Below are positions 11,041 to 22,869 of a DNA stretch of 64,000 nt, in pieces. The translations under genes and the position numbers were made by a program. How positions within the stretch are numbered: the stretch's first letter is position 1; each line of letters begins with the position of its first letter. The DNA comes from Heterobilharzia americana (lineage: Eukaryota > Platyhelminthes > Trematoda > Strigeidida > Schistosomatidae). The stretch lies in assembly GCA_944470555.2 (NCBI GenBank), contig OX104127.1, forward strand, positions 136,914,786 to 136,978,785, written 5' to 3'. Under the pieces are notes generated by a model, which saw only the letters and a list, made by a program, of their open reading frames with translations, did not search any database and was not told where the DNA came from.

Positions 11041-11044
11041 TGGT

Positions 11045-12536
11045 CAATTGAAAGATGGGGTACCTTGCCAAACCTTCAAAGAAGGGAGACCTAAGTCTTT
11101 GCAAGAACTGACGCGCATTCACACACCTCTCCCTCTCCACCCCAAGCAGAATTTTATGCAGCATCATCCTGGAGAGATTAAAAGATGCTCTCCATTCAAA
11201 ATTACTACTGGAACAGGCTGGCTGTCTGGCTGGCTTCATGAAGAACAAATCATGTATGGATCAAATTGCAACGCTACTCTATGCATCCTCATGGAACAGA
11301 GCGTAGAATGGAAGAATGTCAACTCTCTACCTCAACTTCATCGATTTTGAAAAGGCCTTTGATCCGGATGTAGACCGAGAAGTAATTTGGCAGGCAGCTG
11401 CTTCAACACTACGGTTTTAGTGCCATAAACCTTTATCAACCTCATTCAACAAGTATATGACGACGCCACATGCCAAGTGATTGATAATGGAAGGCCCAAT
11501 GGGGCCTTCGAAGTGAAGATATGAATAAGACAAGGTTGCACCTACTATCACCGATGATCGTTCTGATTGTGGTGAACTGGGTTATGCAACAAACTGTGAT
11601 GAGCGAGAAGAGGGGCATACGCTAGACCGATGAAAAGACCATAGAGGATTTGGATTTCCCCCATGATGATTTATGTTCAATGTCGTACAAACTCGAAGAT
11701 CTACAGGCGAAAGCCAACAAGTCGACAGAAGAGGTAGGGCAGAAAAGACGGAACTTCAAATAAATGTAGAGAAGACAGAGGTGATGATATCCAACGATAT
11801 CCAACCAACAAGAACAGCAGCAACAACAACCATCAATCCCTATCAACGGGAGAAACCTAAAAGAAGTAGCCTGTTTCACCTGCCTAGGCAGCATCGTTCC
11901 AACTACAGGCGGCACAGATGAGAACGTCAAAGCCAGCCAGGATCGAAAAGACACCAAGACAGGCCTTCCTGCGTTAATCTGAAGTCAGTCTGGAGATCTA
12001 ATCCACTCCACTCAGCATAAAAAACAAGATCCGGATTTTCAACACTAATGCCAGTCAAGTAAGTCAGTGCTTCTATGTCATGGTTCAGAGACTTGGCGCG
12101 TTACGGAAGCATTTCCAAAAAACTACAGACAATCACCAACACCTGCCTACGCTCGATACTGAAGATCAGATGGCCAGAATACTAAGAATACATGACAAGG
12201 AACTCTGGGTTGGTAACGAACTAACGAAGAACCCATCGCCCAACAAATGTACAGAAGGAAGTGGCGATGGACTGGATTGGATTGGACGTACACTGTGAAG
12301 ACCGATTGGGGACATCACACGCCACGCTAGACCAGGCCGTCGAGTGGAACCTAAATAAGAAACGAGGAGTTGGGCTTCCGAGGTGAGTATGACATGGAGG
12401 AGATGGTGTGAGGAAGAAATGAGAGGTTCTGGGCAGTGATAGAGCTAGGTTGAAAAGACTGCAGAGAGTAGAGTGAAATGGTGACGTGCTACTGAAGCTC
12501 TGTATTCCACTAGGAACCCATGGGACAAATAATGAT
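11045..12536 (+). mobile_element. 5'-truncated RTE-clade LINE, decayed
   Basis: Starts within the reverse transcriptase, at a stretch matching the GYLVKLPKKGDLS region of the family, and runs to a 3' end GGGACAAATAATGAT. Recognisable blocks include a HPKQNFMQHHPGEIKRCSPF region equivalent to the usual ILSRIILERLRDAL segment, a catalytic motif degraded to FPHDDLCSMS, and ELQINVEKTEVMIS. Many frameshifts and stops are present. It shares variant blocks (ACGCGCATTCACACACC) with the copy at 24925-28105 but not with the one at 45371-48568, so those two belong to one older subfamily. Confidence 0.85.
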
Positions 12537-12819
12537 ATAATAATAATTCTGGGAGCAGAGAAATGAACAGGAGGAATGGAGTGAGCTGTCAGTTACCCAG
12601 GCGAAACGAGCCTCTAGTCTTGATTTTACGGATAGTCAGACATCATAAAGGAAGAGTAAAAGACACAGTTTTCGCAATGCTATTTGATATTGTACATTCT
12701 GTAAAATAAACCATATTTGTATTCATGTTAGTGTATGTAGTTGCAGTAGTCAGTAAATATAAGTGGTCAACGAATCAACCACTCATATATTCAGTATCTT
12801 TTTATTATTTATATTTATC

Positions 12820-12975
12820 AATACTGAGTGATGATTGAAGATCAAATGAAAATTTGAGTAACAGCAAGATTCGAACCAGCCGCCTCTGAGTTACCTCTTG
12901 GTGCTCAGTCAATCAATCATCATTCAGTAACGACAATACGAATCTGCTGAACCACAGATACCTCAGATAATCACA
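12820..12975 (-). mobile_element. tRNA-headed SINE family 3 copy
   Basis: ATACTGAGTGATGATTGAAG opens the copy on the plus strand, with a GATTCGAACCAGCCGCC segment as the reverse complement of box B. A CCACAGATACCTCAGATAATCAC block ends it. Confidence 0.6.
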
Positions 12976-13084
12976 CTTACATATTTATCAGTTGAAGCAA
13001 GCTCCTTTATTGGTGCTATTCTACCTCCATTTAGTTCCATTAAGTTACGATTCCGTTTACCTTAGTTTACCCCCCTTGTAGATC

Positions 13085-13150
13085 TTTCCTTCCAAACCTT
13101 CTGCAGTTGTGGTGTGTTCGTGTACGTTGTTGTCTTCCGGAATAGCTTCT
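13085..13150 (-). repeat. Short RTE-like fragment
   Basis: CTTCCTTCCAAACCTTCTGCAGT followed by GTGGTGTG resembles 46755-46795 in the minus-strand RTE. The match is short, so the call is weak. Confidence 0.35.
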
Positions 13151-13639
13151 TTTAATTCTTGTTTCAACTAAAGCAAACCAATTGATTTTTCTTTTCCCTT
13201 TTTGATATGCATTTCTTCACTTAGTGAGGTGTATCTTATCTGTTCAGAGCTCAAATACATCTAAAACTAGCCTTAAGACACTAATCTTCAGCGATTGTAA
13301 GCGTTTAACAAACAGTTGGTCAATGTGTAGGAGATAAAGGGGATCAAATCGGCTAACATTCGAATAAAGGATTACATAACTCTAAATCAGTTTAAGAGTC
13401 AATAATCTGACAAGTTGTTTAGCAGGCTAACGTATATTACGTTGAATGAACTCAGCTCCACAACAACAAGCGAACTCGTAAATGTATACTGATGAGACCT
13501 ACTACCTCAATTCTCCTTTCATTCACTAACAAATCAGTGGTTGATGTGTGAAGAAAATATGGCGGTTTACAACATATCACCTCCAAAGGGACTTTAACAA
13601 AAGTTGAAGAGGGATATCAACGGATATATTATCTCTGAA

Positions 13640-14500
13640 TCTGAAGTTCACTTAAAGCATTCTCTTCGAAGTTGATTGAATCTCTTTCATAGTCTTCTAT
13701 TCTTTCATATTTTCCTTCATAAACCTTGTTAGCCAACCATTCTCTAGTGATATCTGTTAGAGTGTTTCGAATTCCGGAATAAGTGTATCATCAGTACACT
13801 CTCTGTGAGAGTGAATTTACATGTTTCCTCTTCTTACTTAAAGGCACCTAACTTTGAGTATTGTTCAGCTTCCCGTTCAAAGCAGGCTTCATGTAGATGT
13901 ATTTTTGAATGAAATCATCAGGCCTGTTTTGAATTTTGACTTAAATTAAATAAGACGATGAGTTTGACCCAGCTTCTAATATATATTTGACTGAAGGTTA
14001 GCTGTCACTGAAATTTTGAAGGAAGTACGTCAAGTCCATTTTGTGACCGCAAACAATGAAGGGATCATCTATGTGTGTTTCACATACATGAATTTGATCG
14101 ATTGTTGGAAGTAATGTACTGTTCTTAGGGCTAGTCATAACTCAATCGGCAATTAGAGGTCCAATAGGCGATCCCATTACTACACCTTACAGGTCCTTAC
14201 ATGTTCGAGAATTTCTACGGGCAATTTTTCATTGGTATGGTATAGAACTTTCGTTATGTTCAGTATTAGACGGACGCTATCTCTGGACATTTCTGTTAAC
14301 GTGTAAATATACATGGAGATAGCATCCTCTTCGTTCAATACTGGACATGATATGCACTTGTGGTAAGTACAAACGACAGCTGCTACCTTGACGTGGTAGT
14401 CGGGTGTGTATGCAATCCAACGCACTACACTGACGTAGATGCCCAGTCCTCTAGTTCGTACCATCCTAGAAAGGTATATTGGAGAGGGTTTAGACAAGAA
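13640..14500 (-). pseudogene. Penelope-like reverse transcriptase fragment
   Basis: On the minus strand, LYHTNEKLPVEILEHVRTC (about 14270-14190) is followed by GVVMGSPIGPLIAD (about 14186-14145), the PLE form of RT motif B. About 30 codons later comes CETHIDDPFIVCGHK (about 14085-14045), the catalytic motif, with His in place of Tyr before the double Asp. Weaker connector similarity continues to about 13640. A stop lies between the two motifs and frames shift after them, so the fragment is dead. It faces the plus-strand PLE remnant at 14990 and looks like the same lineage. Confidence 0.75.
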
Positions 14501-14504
14501 GCAG

Positions 14505-14985
14505 TTATTATTTTAGTGTAAAGTGCTTCGCCTTGATGTGGGTCCGAGAGCGAATTAGTACCGCTTTGACCAAGATGTTTTTCATGGATGACAAGCAGTA
14601 CCATGCTAATTTTGCCTTTCCTTTAGGAAGGGGGGTTTAGAAAAGTTTGGTCCTAAAAATAGCACATTTCTTTCTACCCTGTAGTCCTCCTGTGGCCAGA
14701 AGTCTGGACTTGTGTTGTGTTAGGACAATCAAGTATCAAATCAACAACCGTAAGAAGATCATGTGAGACAGGCGTCAAGTAGATGTCCCATGGCCTCTGT
14801 GATCACATAGATCTTCCCTTTTTTCTTTTACAAGTACCCCGCCAAAATGACTTTAACGGTGTCGGCAGCCAGGATGTACCAACCACCTGAACCTTTTAAG
14901 CGGGATACAAAACCTAATCAAACGTAACTTACACTCCCTATCTTTGTCTTCTCCTTTTCCTTTGCTTTCTCACACCAAATTATCA
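14505..14985. other. Spacer between two opposed PLE remnants
   Basis: No clear coding signal. It may hold decayed PLE non-coding sequence, but no matching copy in the window confirms this. Confidence 0.4.
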
Positions 14986-14989
14986 TCAA

Positions 14990-16070
14990 CAATCAATGAA
15001 CTTCATGTCTACAAAAGATACATCGATGATAAGTTTATAGTTTGTGGTGAAAATTATGAATCTTTCTAAATTGTTTCATACATTTAACAATGCCCATCCT
15101 TCAACCAAATTCACCCTAGAATCAGAATCGAACTCAACCTTCCATTTTCTTCATGTTCGACTTCAAAGGAAAGACGATAATTCACTTCGTAGATCAATCT
15201 ATTGAAAGCTTACATGGAACGGACAATTTGTTAACTCTCAGAGTTCAGTCCCCCTATGCAGAAAAAGAAATCGTATTCATTCCCTTTCCTCGCGGATCAG
15301 GAAAATATGTACTGAGGATACGGTTGACGGAGAACTCCAAACACTTCGATGAACTCTAGCGGAAAACGGGTTCCCGCTCACATTCATAGATAAGAACATA
15401 AAGTCAAAGAACCCAAGTGAACGAAGACATTTGGCGCGGAAAAAGATTCCTTTGTTGAATATTGCTGCAGAGATCCTGAGTAAACGACTGTCAAAATCCA
15501 CAAGCAGAACATACTTCGTCGCCAACCCTCAGATAGTTTTCTCCTACTAGAAACTTTTCAGTCAATGTATGAAAGACAAGCCGAGGCATTGGGCCACATC
15601 AGTGTGTGTATACCAGTTTACTTGCTCTTGTGGAGCTGAGTACATCGGCCGTACCATGCATCCTCTTGTAGAACGTGTCCAAGAATACTGCCCAGCCTGG
15701 CTCGCAAAAGAGAATACAAATGCATCTTCAGTTCGATAACAGAACACCTTTTGAACTCAGGCCACTTAATTCATTTTGAAGGCTCATTCAAAAAGAAGTT
15801 TTCGCATTTCACCTAAAAGTACATAAACTTATCTAGTCCTTTTACCGCTGGAAGGTTCATAAGCCCCCTTAAATAACAAAAACTCTCCGTTAAGTCAAAG
15901 ACTCTGGATATCTGGCTCCTTTGCTAACCTCATTCAAAGTTCTTTACAAAGTTAGACGAAACTGTCATAAAACGGTAAGGAATAGACACTTACTCACAGC
16001 CGAAGCTTTGATGATTCATATCTTCAGACCTCCATTATGTATTCAATACTCCTCTTTTTTTTGAAAGGAG
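14990..16070 (+). pseudogene. Penelope-like RT and GIY-YIG endonuclease, decayed
   Basis: The catalytic Tyr-Ile-Asp-Asp is encoded at 15019-15030 within VYKRYIDDKFIVCGENYES. The connector follows (AEILSKRLSKSTSRTYFV around 15460-15530), then the endonuclease core VYQFTCSCGAEYIGRT near 15608-15655 with an intact Tyr-Ile-Gly. Beyond a frameshift come an SSITEHLLNSGHLIHFEGSF-like segment and, near 16000-16045, AEALMIHIFRPPLCIQYSSF, which is the C-terminal PLE block. At least three frameshifts and several stops separate these pieces. The 5' part of the RT is missing. Order and spacing fit a single PLE insertion. Confidence 0.85.
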
Positions 16071-16074
16071 TGGT

Positions 16075-17495
16075 CAGAGTGGGGAAAGGTTTCACACATA
16101 AAAATTTGGTTACTTTACTGTGATCATGATTCAAGGTTCGAGTGGGTTTTACTTATTTAATTAGGCTGAATTTATTGCTACTACTTATTTCTGGCATCCT
16201 GAAGAGTACTTTGCACATCATCTAATTTCGCCTGTCTAGTCTTGAGTAAAGGAAGATGCTTAAGCGTTTCCTTACTAGCGAAAGTAAAATCTTGTGCAAG
16301 AAAACCGACTTTTTAGAACCAACTATTCTTTTCGATGTCACTCCACAAGTCGGAAAGCTTCTATAACCTCATATTTCTAGTCAAACATCTTTGTAACACA
16401 CTTGAAATATCCATCGCATTACCTTGTTTCTAACTTGGCAGCTCAATCTATTTTCTGCAACATATTTGATCAGAGAGAATCGGTTCAAATAGTAGTTGTT
16501 CTTTTCATGTCTACCGAGTACTGCAGTCATAATTTATGAGCTTGAAATTCCCCATGAATCATCATTTTTATGCGATGATAGTAAAGACTTATCTATTTGG
16601 TTCCAACTGATTTTCCGCAACGTTTTCAGTTCATATTAGTGAATACATCCTGATTTTAAAGTTAATCCCTGAGGCCTAATGGTGAGAATTTGCAAACACT
16701 TCCATCACATTTGGCCCAAAATTAGAATGAAACAGTTAGCCTACTGACTACTAAAAAAGTAGTATATCTGCAGTTTGATCATGAACCAAGCAGCTGGTAA
16801 CGACCGGTTCGTGACAAGAATTTGTCATGCTCTTTCACTGAAATAAGTTTCGATGCCTTCAGGAATATTTTTTGAGTGGTAACAAGTGAGGGCAATTATC
16901 TAGCCCTGCATGTCCCATGGATTATTGATGTTATGCGACTAAAACTTAATCAGAACTGCACATATTCAGTTAAGTCTTCTAGTTATATCCTTACTGGAAA
17001 CCGGGAATTGTGCAGAGCTACATTTATGAATATTACTAATCAATCATTCAGTTTCTACTTCCAAACTATTGAAGTATCTTAGCTTTGTGAAGCCGGAATT
17101 TTTTGAAGGGGATATGAAATGGATCTGATATTGCAGTTTTCAAGCCAAACACTAAATATGATAGATATGTCTATGATGGTGAAATATTATCCATTCTCAA
17201 GTGACGAAAACAGATTTATGGTGAATGTTTATCATCTAAAGTGGAATAATTTACGGTAGGAGTAACCTCTAATACAATGAAGAAAAAATTGACTTATTTA
17301 GACCTTTACGATGTGAATTTCTAAACCTACATGGACTAAGGAAGATTTGAAAGTGGAGAAATATTACATGTTACACCTAATATCATCTATACTCCACTGA
17401 GGGATATATAAAGTGAAGATGTTGTCAGCAAGAATACTAAATTCATTCTTGATCAACTGTCAGTTTGACTATCTGCCACAGCTGTGATTTGGCAA
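16075..17495. other. No recognisable feature
   Basis: Unique sequence. A 68-codon frame at 16876-17082 (with NITNQSFSFYFQTIEVS at its end) matches nothing I know. Confidence 0.5.
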
Positions 17496-17499
17496 ACTT

Positions 17500-17615
17500 A
17501 TGTTGATACTGAGTGATAATTGAAGGTGAAGCAAAAATCTGAGCCTCGGTGGGACTCGAACCAGTAACCAGCGGGTTTCCTACCCAGTGTCACAGCCAAA
17601 ATAGGGAGGGGGAGT
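17500..17615 (-). mobile_element. tRNA-headed SINE family 3 copy
   Basis: TTGATACTGAGTGATAATTGA, then GGGACTCGAACCAGTAACC (the reverse complement of a good box B) and CGGGTTTCCTACCCAG, the family's tRNA-like anticodon-arm region. Confidence 0.65.
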
Positions 17616-17627
17616 ATCATACTGATT

Positions 17628-17769
17628 ATCATTTTGACTATCTGAGATAGCCATGGTTTGTCAGACTGGAATTAATACTGGGTGATGATTTCCAAATTTT
17701 ACCTTCAATCATCACTCAGTATCAATACCGGTTTGCCAAACCACGGCTATCTCAGATAGTCAAAATGAT
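17628..17769. repeat. Long hairpin of SINE family 3 termini
   Basis: Arms 17628-17689 and 17708-17769 are inverted copies, 62 bases each with 55 positions complementary and an 18-base loop. The outer 25 bases of each arm, including GACTATCTGAGATAGCC, are perfect. Each arm is the 3' end of family 3, so the structure looks like two termini joined tail to tail. Confidence 0.85.
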
Positions 17770-17774
17770 GATAA

Positions 17775-18535
17775 AAGTATATGATGAGTAGAGAATGGAT
17801 ACTGTTCAGCGATAACCACATAGATTGGAAAATGATAACAGTCTGACTGTGGTTTCTTTTGATAATGATTGACTTTAAGGAGTGAAGTAGAAACATTATT
17901 ATTACAATGGCCCGTACCATAAAACACGAAAGTTCATGCAATCGAATAGAAATCCGTCAGTCACAGTGATTTTCCAGTTTCAGTGAATCCCTTTGGTGGT
18001 AAAAAGACACACTGGAACAAGTAATCTGGTTTAAATGCAGTGAATGAAAACATCATTTCTCACCACTGGCAGCAATCATTACAACTGACGATCACGTGAA
18101 TATCACAGGTCCAATGATTTTGTTTTTATTATGATTTTATGGATATGGCGTCATAATATGAATACATCATGTGCTTAATAGCTTTGCTTTCAGGCTAAAT
18201 TAAGTGACTGTGGTGTATATTCATTTTACATTGTCAAGCCATCAGTGATTTTCACGAACTGGTCGCCTTTATGGGAACAAGCAATATAACTGTACCTTAC
18301 CCTTAGTTTTCAGAACTATCATGCCTAATAATGATACTGTAGTCTCCACCTAATGAAATCTGCATTCCCCATGTAACTAACACGTATAGTACAAAGATGT
18401 GAAGATAGTCAACTGGAAAGCAAAGCATATTAGTACATAAACTACAGAGGAAATAGAACAGAATGTGGCAACCAGTGGTCCACTAAACACTTGACAACTA
18501 TCTGAAAAGACAGCAATAATAAGTTGGTAGTCGTC
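17775..18535. other. No recognisable feature
   Basis: Unique AT-rich sequence with no ORF or repeat I can name. Confidence 0.5.
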
Positions 18536-18539
18536 ATGG

Positions 18540-18720
18540 GCTGAGATCAGTTGGAGGAACATGGAAACCTCGGAGCACTGGACAGCTGCTGCGTCTTAGT
18601 ATGTCTCTTCAGCAGTGTACACACGACCGCTCCAGGGACCGAACTCAGGACCCTTAGGTTCCGTGACCAGCACGTTGCCACTGACCCACCGAGTCAGAAT
18701 CCAGTTGTCCGTACTTTCAA
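18540..18720 (-). mobile_element. Hammerhead SINE family 2 copy
   Basis: On the minus strand the tRNA-like head is followed by ACACTGCTGAAGAGACATACT, then GCAG in place of the essential GAAA, then CAGCTGTCCAGTGCTCC and the family 3' end. The core is intact on one side only, so it is inactive. Confidence 0.7.
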
Positions 18721-19029
18721 CTTCTGTCGGTTCACGACACAGCGCGACCATCACCTAATATCATCGTTCAGTATTTGTCCTCGCGGTCACCAGGTTTGCT
18801 CCACCGGTCATGACTTCTCTTTGGAACTTCAGGAATTACCTCTTGAAGCCAGTCACCAATTTGTGGAGATTGAAGATTCAAACCCCAAAACACCTTAGAA
18901 CGGAATTCTGTGACCTATCTACTGAGCGTTGATTTTTAAAGTCGATGAAATGACACCATTTTATTGTAGTGGATAAGCGATTGTTTCTTGAGTTGAAGGA
19001 TTAGTGAGTACAATATAATCTACTAGAAG

Positions 19030-19215
19030 GCAGGTGTATACAGTTGACCAGTCCTAAATAGGACGAAATGCGCATCCTGGATTCTACTTCTAACCACTAT
19101 CCATCATCATCATCAGTGCCGGAATTAAGCTTACTGCAATACAAAGGTGTCCGCACACCAGCTCATATGCCAATAATGGCGGATCAGCTCGGTCTAATCA
19201 ATGACGCAGACTCAA
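19030..19215 (+). mobile_element. Hammerhead SINE family 1, 5'-truncated
   Basis: Contains TTGACCAGTCCTAAATAGGAC with GAAA, then CATCCTGGATTCTACTTC, and a tail with GGCGGATCAGCTCGGTCTAAT. The first core element is degraded. Confidence 0.65.
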
Positions 19216-19219
19216 AACT

Positions 19220-20345
19220 TGTCTAATAAGTTCTAAACAATATAACATCACATTATAGGTTCAGTAAGTTAAATATATAAATATACCAATCAGCAGTTGA
19301 GAAGTAACTATTGTCACTCTATTGAGCTCAAAATGTTCGTTTATTTGATTCCTCAGTCACACTTCCAGTCAAGTTAAGATATGAATTTATTCAACACCAC
19401 TATGCATTCTAGTTAGTAATAGGTAGGTGTAAACAAACTGAGTGAGATCCTTTTTTACTTTAGATTCATGCTAGATATTATTTATCAAGAAGAGGTTTCT
19501 GAAACATCGGGGAAATTCATTCTTCCTATGAAGCTACCAATGAAGTCAACAAGAAGGTGATAATCTACCATCAATCAGTGACTCGAAAACATAAATATTA
19601 GCCTATTTATCTGGAATACTTTATGGATGATTCCTACTTTCTTAGGTAGTGCAGATATATCATCGTACTTTATGCTTTTAACTGTAAAACTGAAGACAGT
19701 ATAGTCTTCTATCGACTGGTTCTTTTATGTGCTATTCGTATTCATTTCTTGCTACCAGATTACCTAACACAAAGGATACGCACTCATGACCGTGACGGGG
19801 GTCGAACCCATAACCTTCAAGTCCTGTGACCAGCGATTTAGCAATAATCCAATTGTCAGAATTCAATGGTTCATATTTTCCCACTGTTGTTATTTCATGA
19901 AATAACGCAACCTTCATCTTATGCCACTGGGGAGTGTTCTCCTGCATTCCTTATTTTGTCTATCCCACTGATCACAAATTCTCAACAACACGGACATTAA
20001 TTTAGTTTTTTATATTTTTATATCTTACTTTTCAATAAAAAATCTTTGCTAATTGCTTAAATCCATATTACTTCTTTTTTGATATTACGAACAGATTGGC
20101 ACCAAGTATTTTTCTTCTCTTCTGTCTAGTATAGTTCACATATGCCTTAACAAGTAAAGCTTAGCTACAATCAATTAACTTTTATGAAGTATAATTATGT
20201 TGCATAAGATAAGATTCGAAATAGTGAAAGAATTATGTTCTTATATGAATAAATATACAGGTATAATGATTATTGAAGATTTTATTTTAAAGACAAATGG
20301 ATGTGATTCGTGTGTTGTGAACACTTGAAATGCTTGCAAATCTAT
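19220..20345. other. No recognisable feature
   Basis: No gene is seen. A segment near 19780-19880 holds GGTCGAACCCATAACC and may be a very old tRNA-like SINE head on the minus strand, but it is too decayed to assign. Confidence 0.4.
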
Positions 20346-20352
20346 GGACACA

Positions 20353-20385
20353 ACCCCCCCCCCCCACACACACACACACACACAT
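20353..20385. repeat. Poly-C and (CA)n tract
   Basis: About a dozen C residues run directly into a CA dinucleotide run. Confidence 0.95.
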
Positions 20386-20654
20386 TGCACTTGCAGATAT
20401 GCTTGCACGCAAACACAGTGATGTTCAGTGATACTGGTAGTAATGCGCAGCCATATTTCTTTATTATTTATCACTAAACGTTTATACGGATAGGTAGACT
20501 TAAATCGTAAGTAGTTTGGTTTGTACAGTGTTCAGATGAGCCGATAAACCCTGAAGTGTTTCATCCTACACATTGGGTAATAAAAGATAGGTATTTTGAG
20601 GTTATTAGTGATTTTACTTTTAAGGCAGTATTCGTGAAGGAATGACGTCAGTGG

Positions 20655-20815
20655 GATTAGCATTGGAAACCTAGGAGGACTGGATCCCTGCTTCGTTCTT
20701 TTAGGATACTATGCAGCAGTTTACACCCACGACCCTACCTGTCAGGGATCGAAGTCAGAACCTCCAGGTTTCACAGAAAACTCATTAACCATTCGGCCAC
20801 TGGGTAGCAGTTCAA
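20655..20815 (-). mobile_element. Hammerhead SINE family 2 copy
   Basis: ATTGGAAACCTAGGAGGACTGG on the plus strand is the reverse of the family 3' end. The hammerhead core has CTGCATA instead of CTGANGA and GAAG instead of GAAA. A tRNA-like box B (reverse of GGGATCGAAGTC) follows. Confidence 0.65.
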
Positions 20816-21054
20816 TATATCACTGTTTCTAACTTCCATCAATTCGCCACATAGCGACGCTATTACCGAAGGCCTCCAGTTAGCACCCGGCTTTCCTTCC
20901 GACTAGTTGACTCCACATTTCACGGTGGTTCATTAGAACTTTTTGATATCCATTTCGAGGCATGTCTCTAATGAGCAGTATACAGTAATGTAGTTTGAGG
21001 TGAATGGGGATTTTAATTTTGAGATAGTATCCATCGTGGATTAACATCACTTAG

Positions 21055-21215
21055 AGAACTATTGGAAACCCAGGAGCACTGAACGGCTGTTTCATCCCGA
21101 TTATGGAACTCCTAAGCAGTATATACCCACCAGGTGGATACCCTTAAGTTCTAATGAGAACCCATGACCTGTGGACCTACAAGCTGGAAGTAAAGTGGAC
21201 GCCAACTGAATACCT
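21055..21215 (-). mobile_element. Hammerhead SINE family 2 copy
   Basis: Begins GAACTATTGGAAACCCAGGAG on the plus strand. The hammerhead region is recognisable (TGAAACAGCCGTTCAGTGC on the minus strand), but the CTGANGA element is rearranged. Confidence 0.65.
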
Positions 21216-21249
21216 TTGTGCATAGTCTTGCTATATCACGAGTGGGGAA

Positions 21250-21425
21250 GTAGAAAACCGTGAAGGATTGAGCACCAAACCAGCGACTGAATGTTCAACG
21301 CGTTCGCCATGAAACCTAATGGTCCTGAGTTCCATCCTTGGCATGGAGTAGTGATGGGCGTGTACTGCAGAGAAGTCCCATACTAGGACGAAACGCATGT
21401 CCACAGCTCGCAAGTTTTGAATGGT
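21250..21425 (+). mobile_element. Hammerhead SINE family 2 copy
   Basis: Carries the tRNA-like head (CGCGTTCGCCATGAAACC, then GAGTTCCATCC), then TACTGCAGAGAAGTCCCATA, an intact CTAGGACGAAAC and CATGTCCACAGCTC. Stem II and GAAA are intact, but the first core block reads CAGAGAA, so it is inactive. It lies opposite in orientation to the copy at 21055-21215. Confidence 0.7.
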
Positions 21426-21429
21426 TCTT

Positions 21430-22160
21430 CATATGATGATTATATACTCTTTCTGAATCGATTTTAGTTTCAAAGGGTTTTTTAATCTCACCGAATTTCT
21501 ACTTTGATAAATCAGGATAAAATAAGCTGTGCTTATTTTCACTAACGTGGAAGAATTTCGCATGAAATATACCCTAGAAAACCATAATCTTGATGAGAAA
21601 AACCATTCACAAAACTCAAAACCTACACTGTGACATTAAATTGAAATAATGAGCACTCAACGATGCGAAGAATTTATTGCCGCATAGTTCAAAAAGTACT
21701 TCTCACATCCGCTGTTTTTTTTCAAGGAGAATATCTTAGAATCAATCAACAACACAATGAGATTACATCAAAGCAAACTTATTCTGCTGTTAGACTTGTA
21801 TTTCTGTCTAAAATAAGTTGATCATCGACACATGGAAGTTGAGATTCACCCTTTATACCCTTTTTTCTTGTAATCCTGTCCATTATTTCTCGTGTAGAAA
21901 GGATAGTATTTATAGCAGAGAATACATAGACCGATATGCGGCTATATTTGTGAGTGTTTCAAAAAAATTTGTAACTATAAGGTGAATGACTTCACAGCAG
22001 TGCGACTTCTTTTCATCGATGTTATTATTCACAATTTTTCGTCGTTAGCTGAACCACTGTTATTATATGGACTCCGGCGTGGATGACTCGATATTGCAAG
22101 TAATTTCAGTTTTGCAAGAATGATAACAAATGGTAAGTGGTGGAATCCTGGCTCGTGATG
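21430..22160. other. No recognisable feature
   Basis: Unique AT-rich sequence with no motif found. Confidence 0.5.
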
Positions 22161-22164
22161 TTGG

Positions 22165-22330
22165 GAACGTCATGCGTCAGGACCTCGAGTGGAACCAAAA
22201 GGGGAAACAATGAGTTGTGTGGGCAGTCGTGGAACTAGGTTCAAAAGACTGCAGAGAACAGAGTTAAATGGTGACGTGCTACTGAAGCCATATGTTTCAC
22301 TAAGAACCCAAGGGACAAATAATAGTAATA
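22165..22330 (+). mobile_element. 3' end fragment of RTE
   Basis: Matches the last 160 bp of the RTE family: GACCTCGAGTGGAACC, a TTCAAAAGACTGCAGAGAAC block, GGTGACGTGCTACTGAAGCC, and an AAGGGACAAATAATAGTAAT tail. Such short 3' copies are what 5'-truncating LINE insertion leaves. Confidence 0.8.
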
Positions 22331-22339
22331 GTGGAATCC

Positions 22340-22550
22340 TGGGCATGGGTTTCATTCATTTCGGACCATGAAATTACAAGCAATGAAATGAGAAATGATC
22401 CGGTGCCTAAAGTGGTCAGTCCTGTGTCCAAGTCTTTGTAGGAACAATACTGATCACTGGAAGGTGAGTGCATCTAGCTGATGTGTCTGAAGTAGAACGG
22501 AACGCGTCTCCCGGATTCCGGTGTTAGCCACTACCAGTCATCGCCTTTCA
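22340..22550 (+). mobile_element. Hammerhead SINE family 1 copy, decayed
   Basis: Contains CATCTAGCTGATGTGTCTGAA and CCCGGATTCCGGTGTTAGCC in family 1 order. Both core elements are mutated (GTGTC after CTGAT, GGAAC for GAAAC). Confidence 0.6.
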
Positions 22551-22724
22551 TCTGCTAAACATTAGACTTGATGTTTGCATCTTGAACCATACATACTTAA
22601 TAGGCAGATGATATTCAGTTTATTACGTTGCTTTTTCAAATGACATGAAGAAAAATTATGTATTCAAAATTAAGTGGTGATTAGTTGACCACGACAAAAA
22701 TAATTATCGATATCCAGTTGGTAG

Positions 22725-22865
22725 TCACCATGACGTGGAGAACTATTGAAAACTTGAAACCAATAGATATGTTTCTTCCTGTTATGAACCTATCATCAGT
22801 GTACACCATGATCCAAACATGAATCGAACCCAAGAACTTTAGGTCTTACGACCATCAATTATTTA
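22725..22865 (-). mobile_element. Hammerhead SINE family 2, decayed
   Basis: GACGTGGAGAACTATTGAAAA on the plus strand is the reversed 3' end, and AATCGAACCCAAGAACTTTAG holds the reversed box B. The core between them is lost. Confidence 0.55.
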
Positions 22866-22869
22866 TTTC

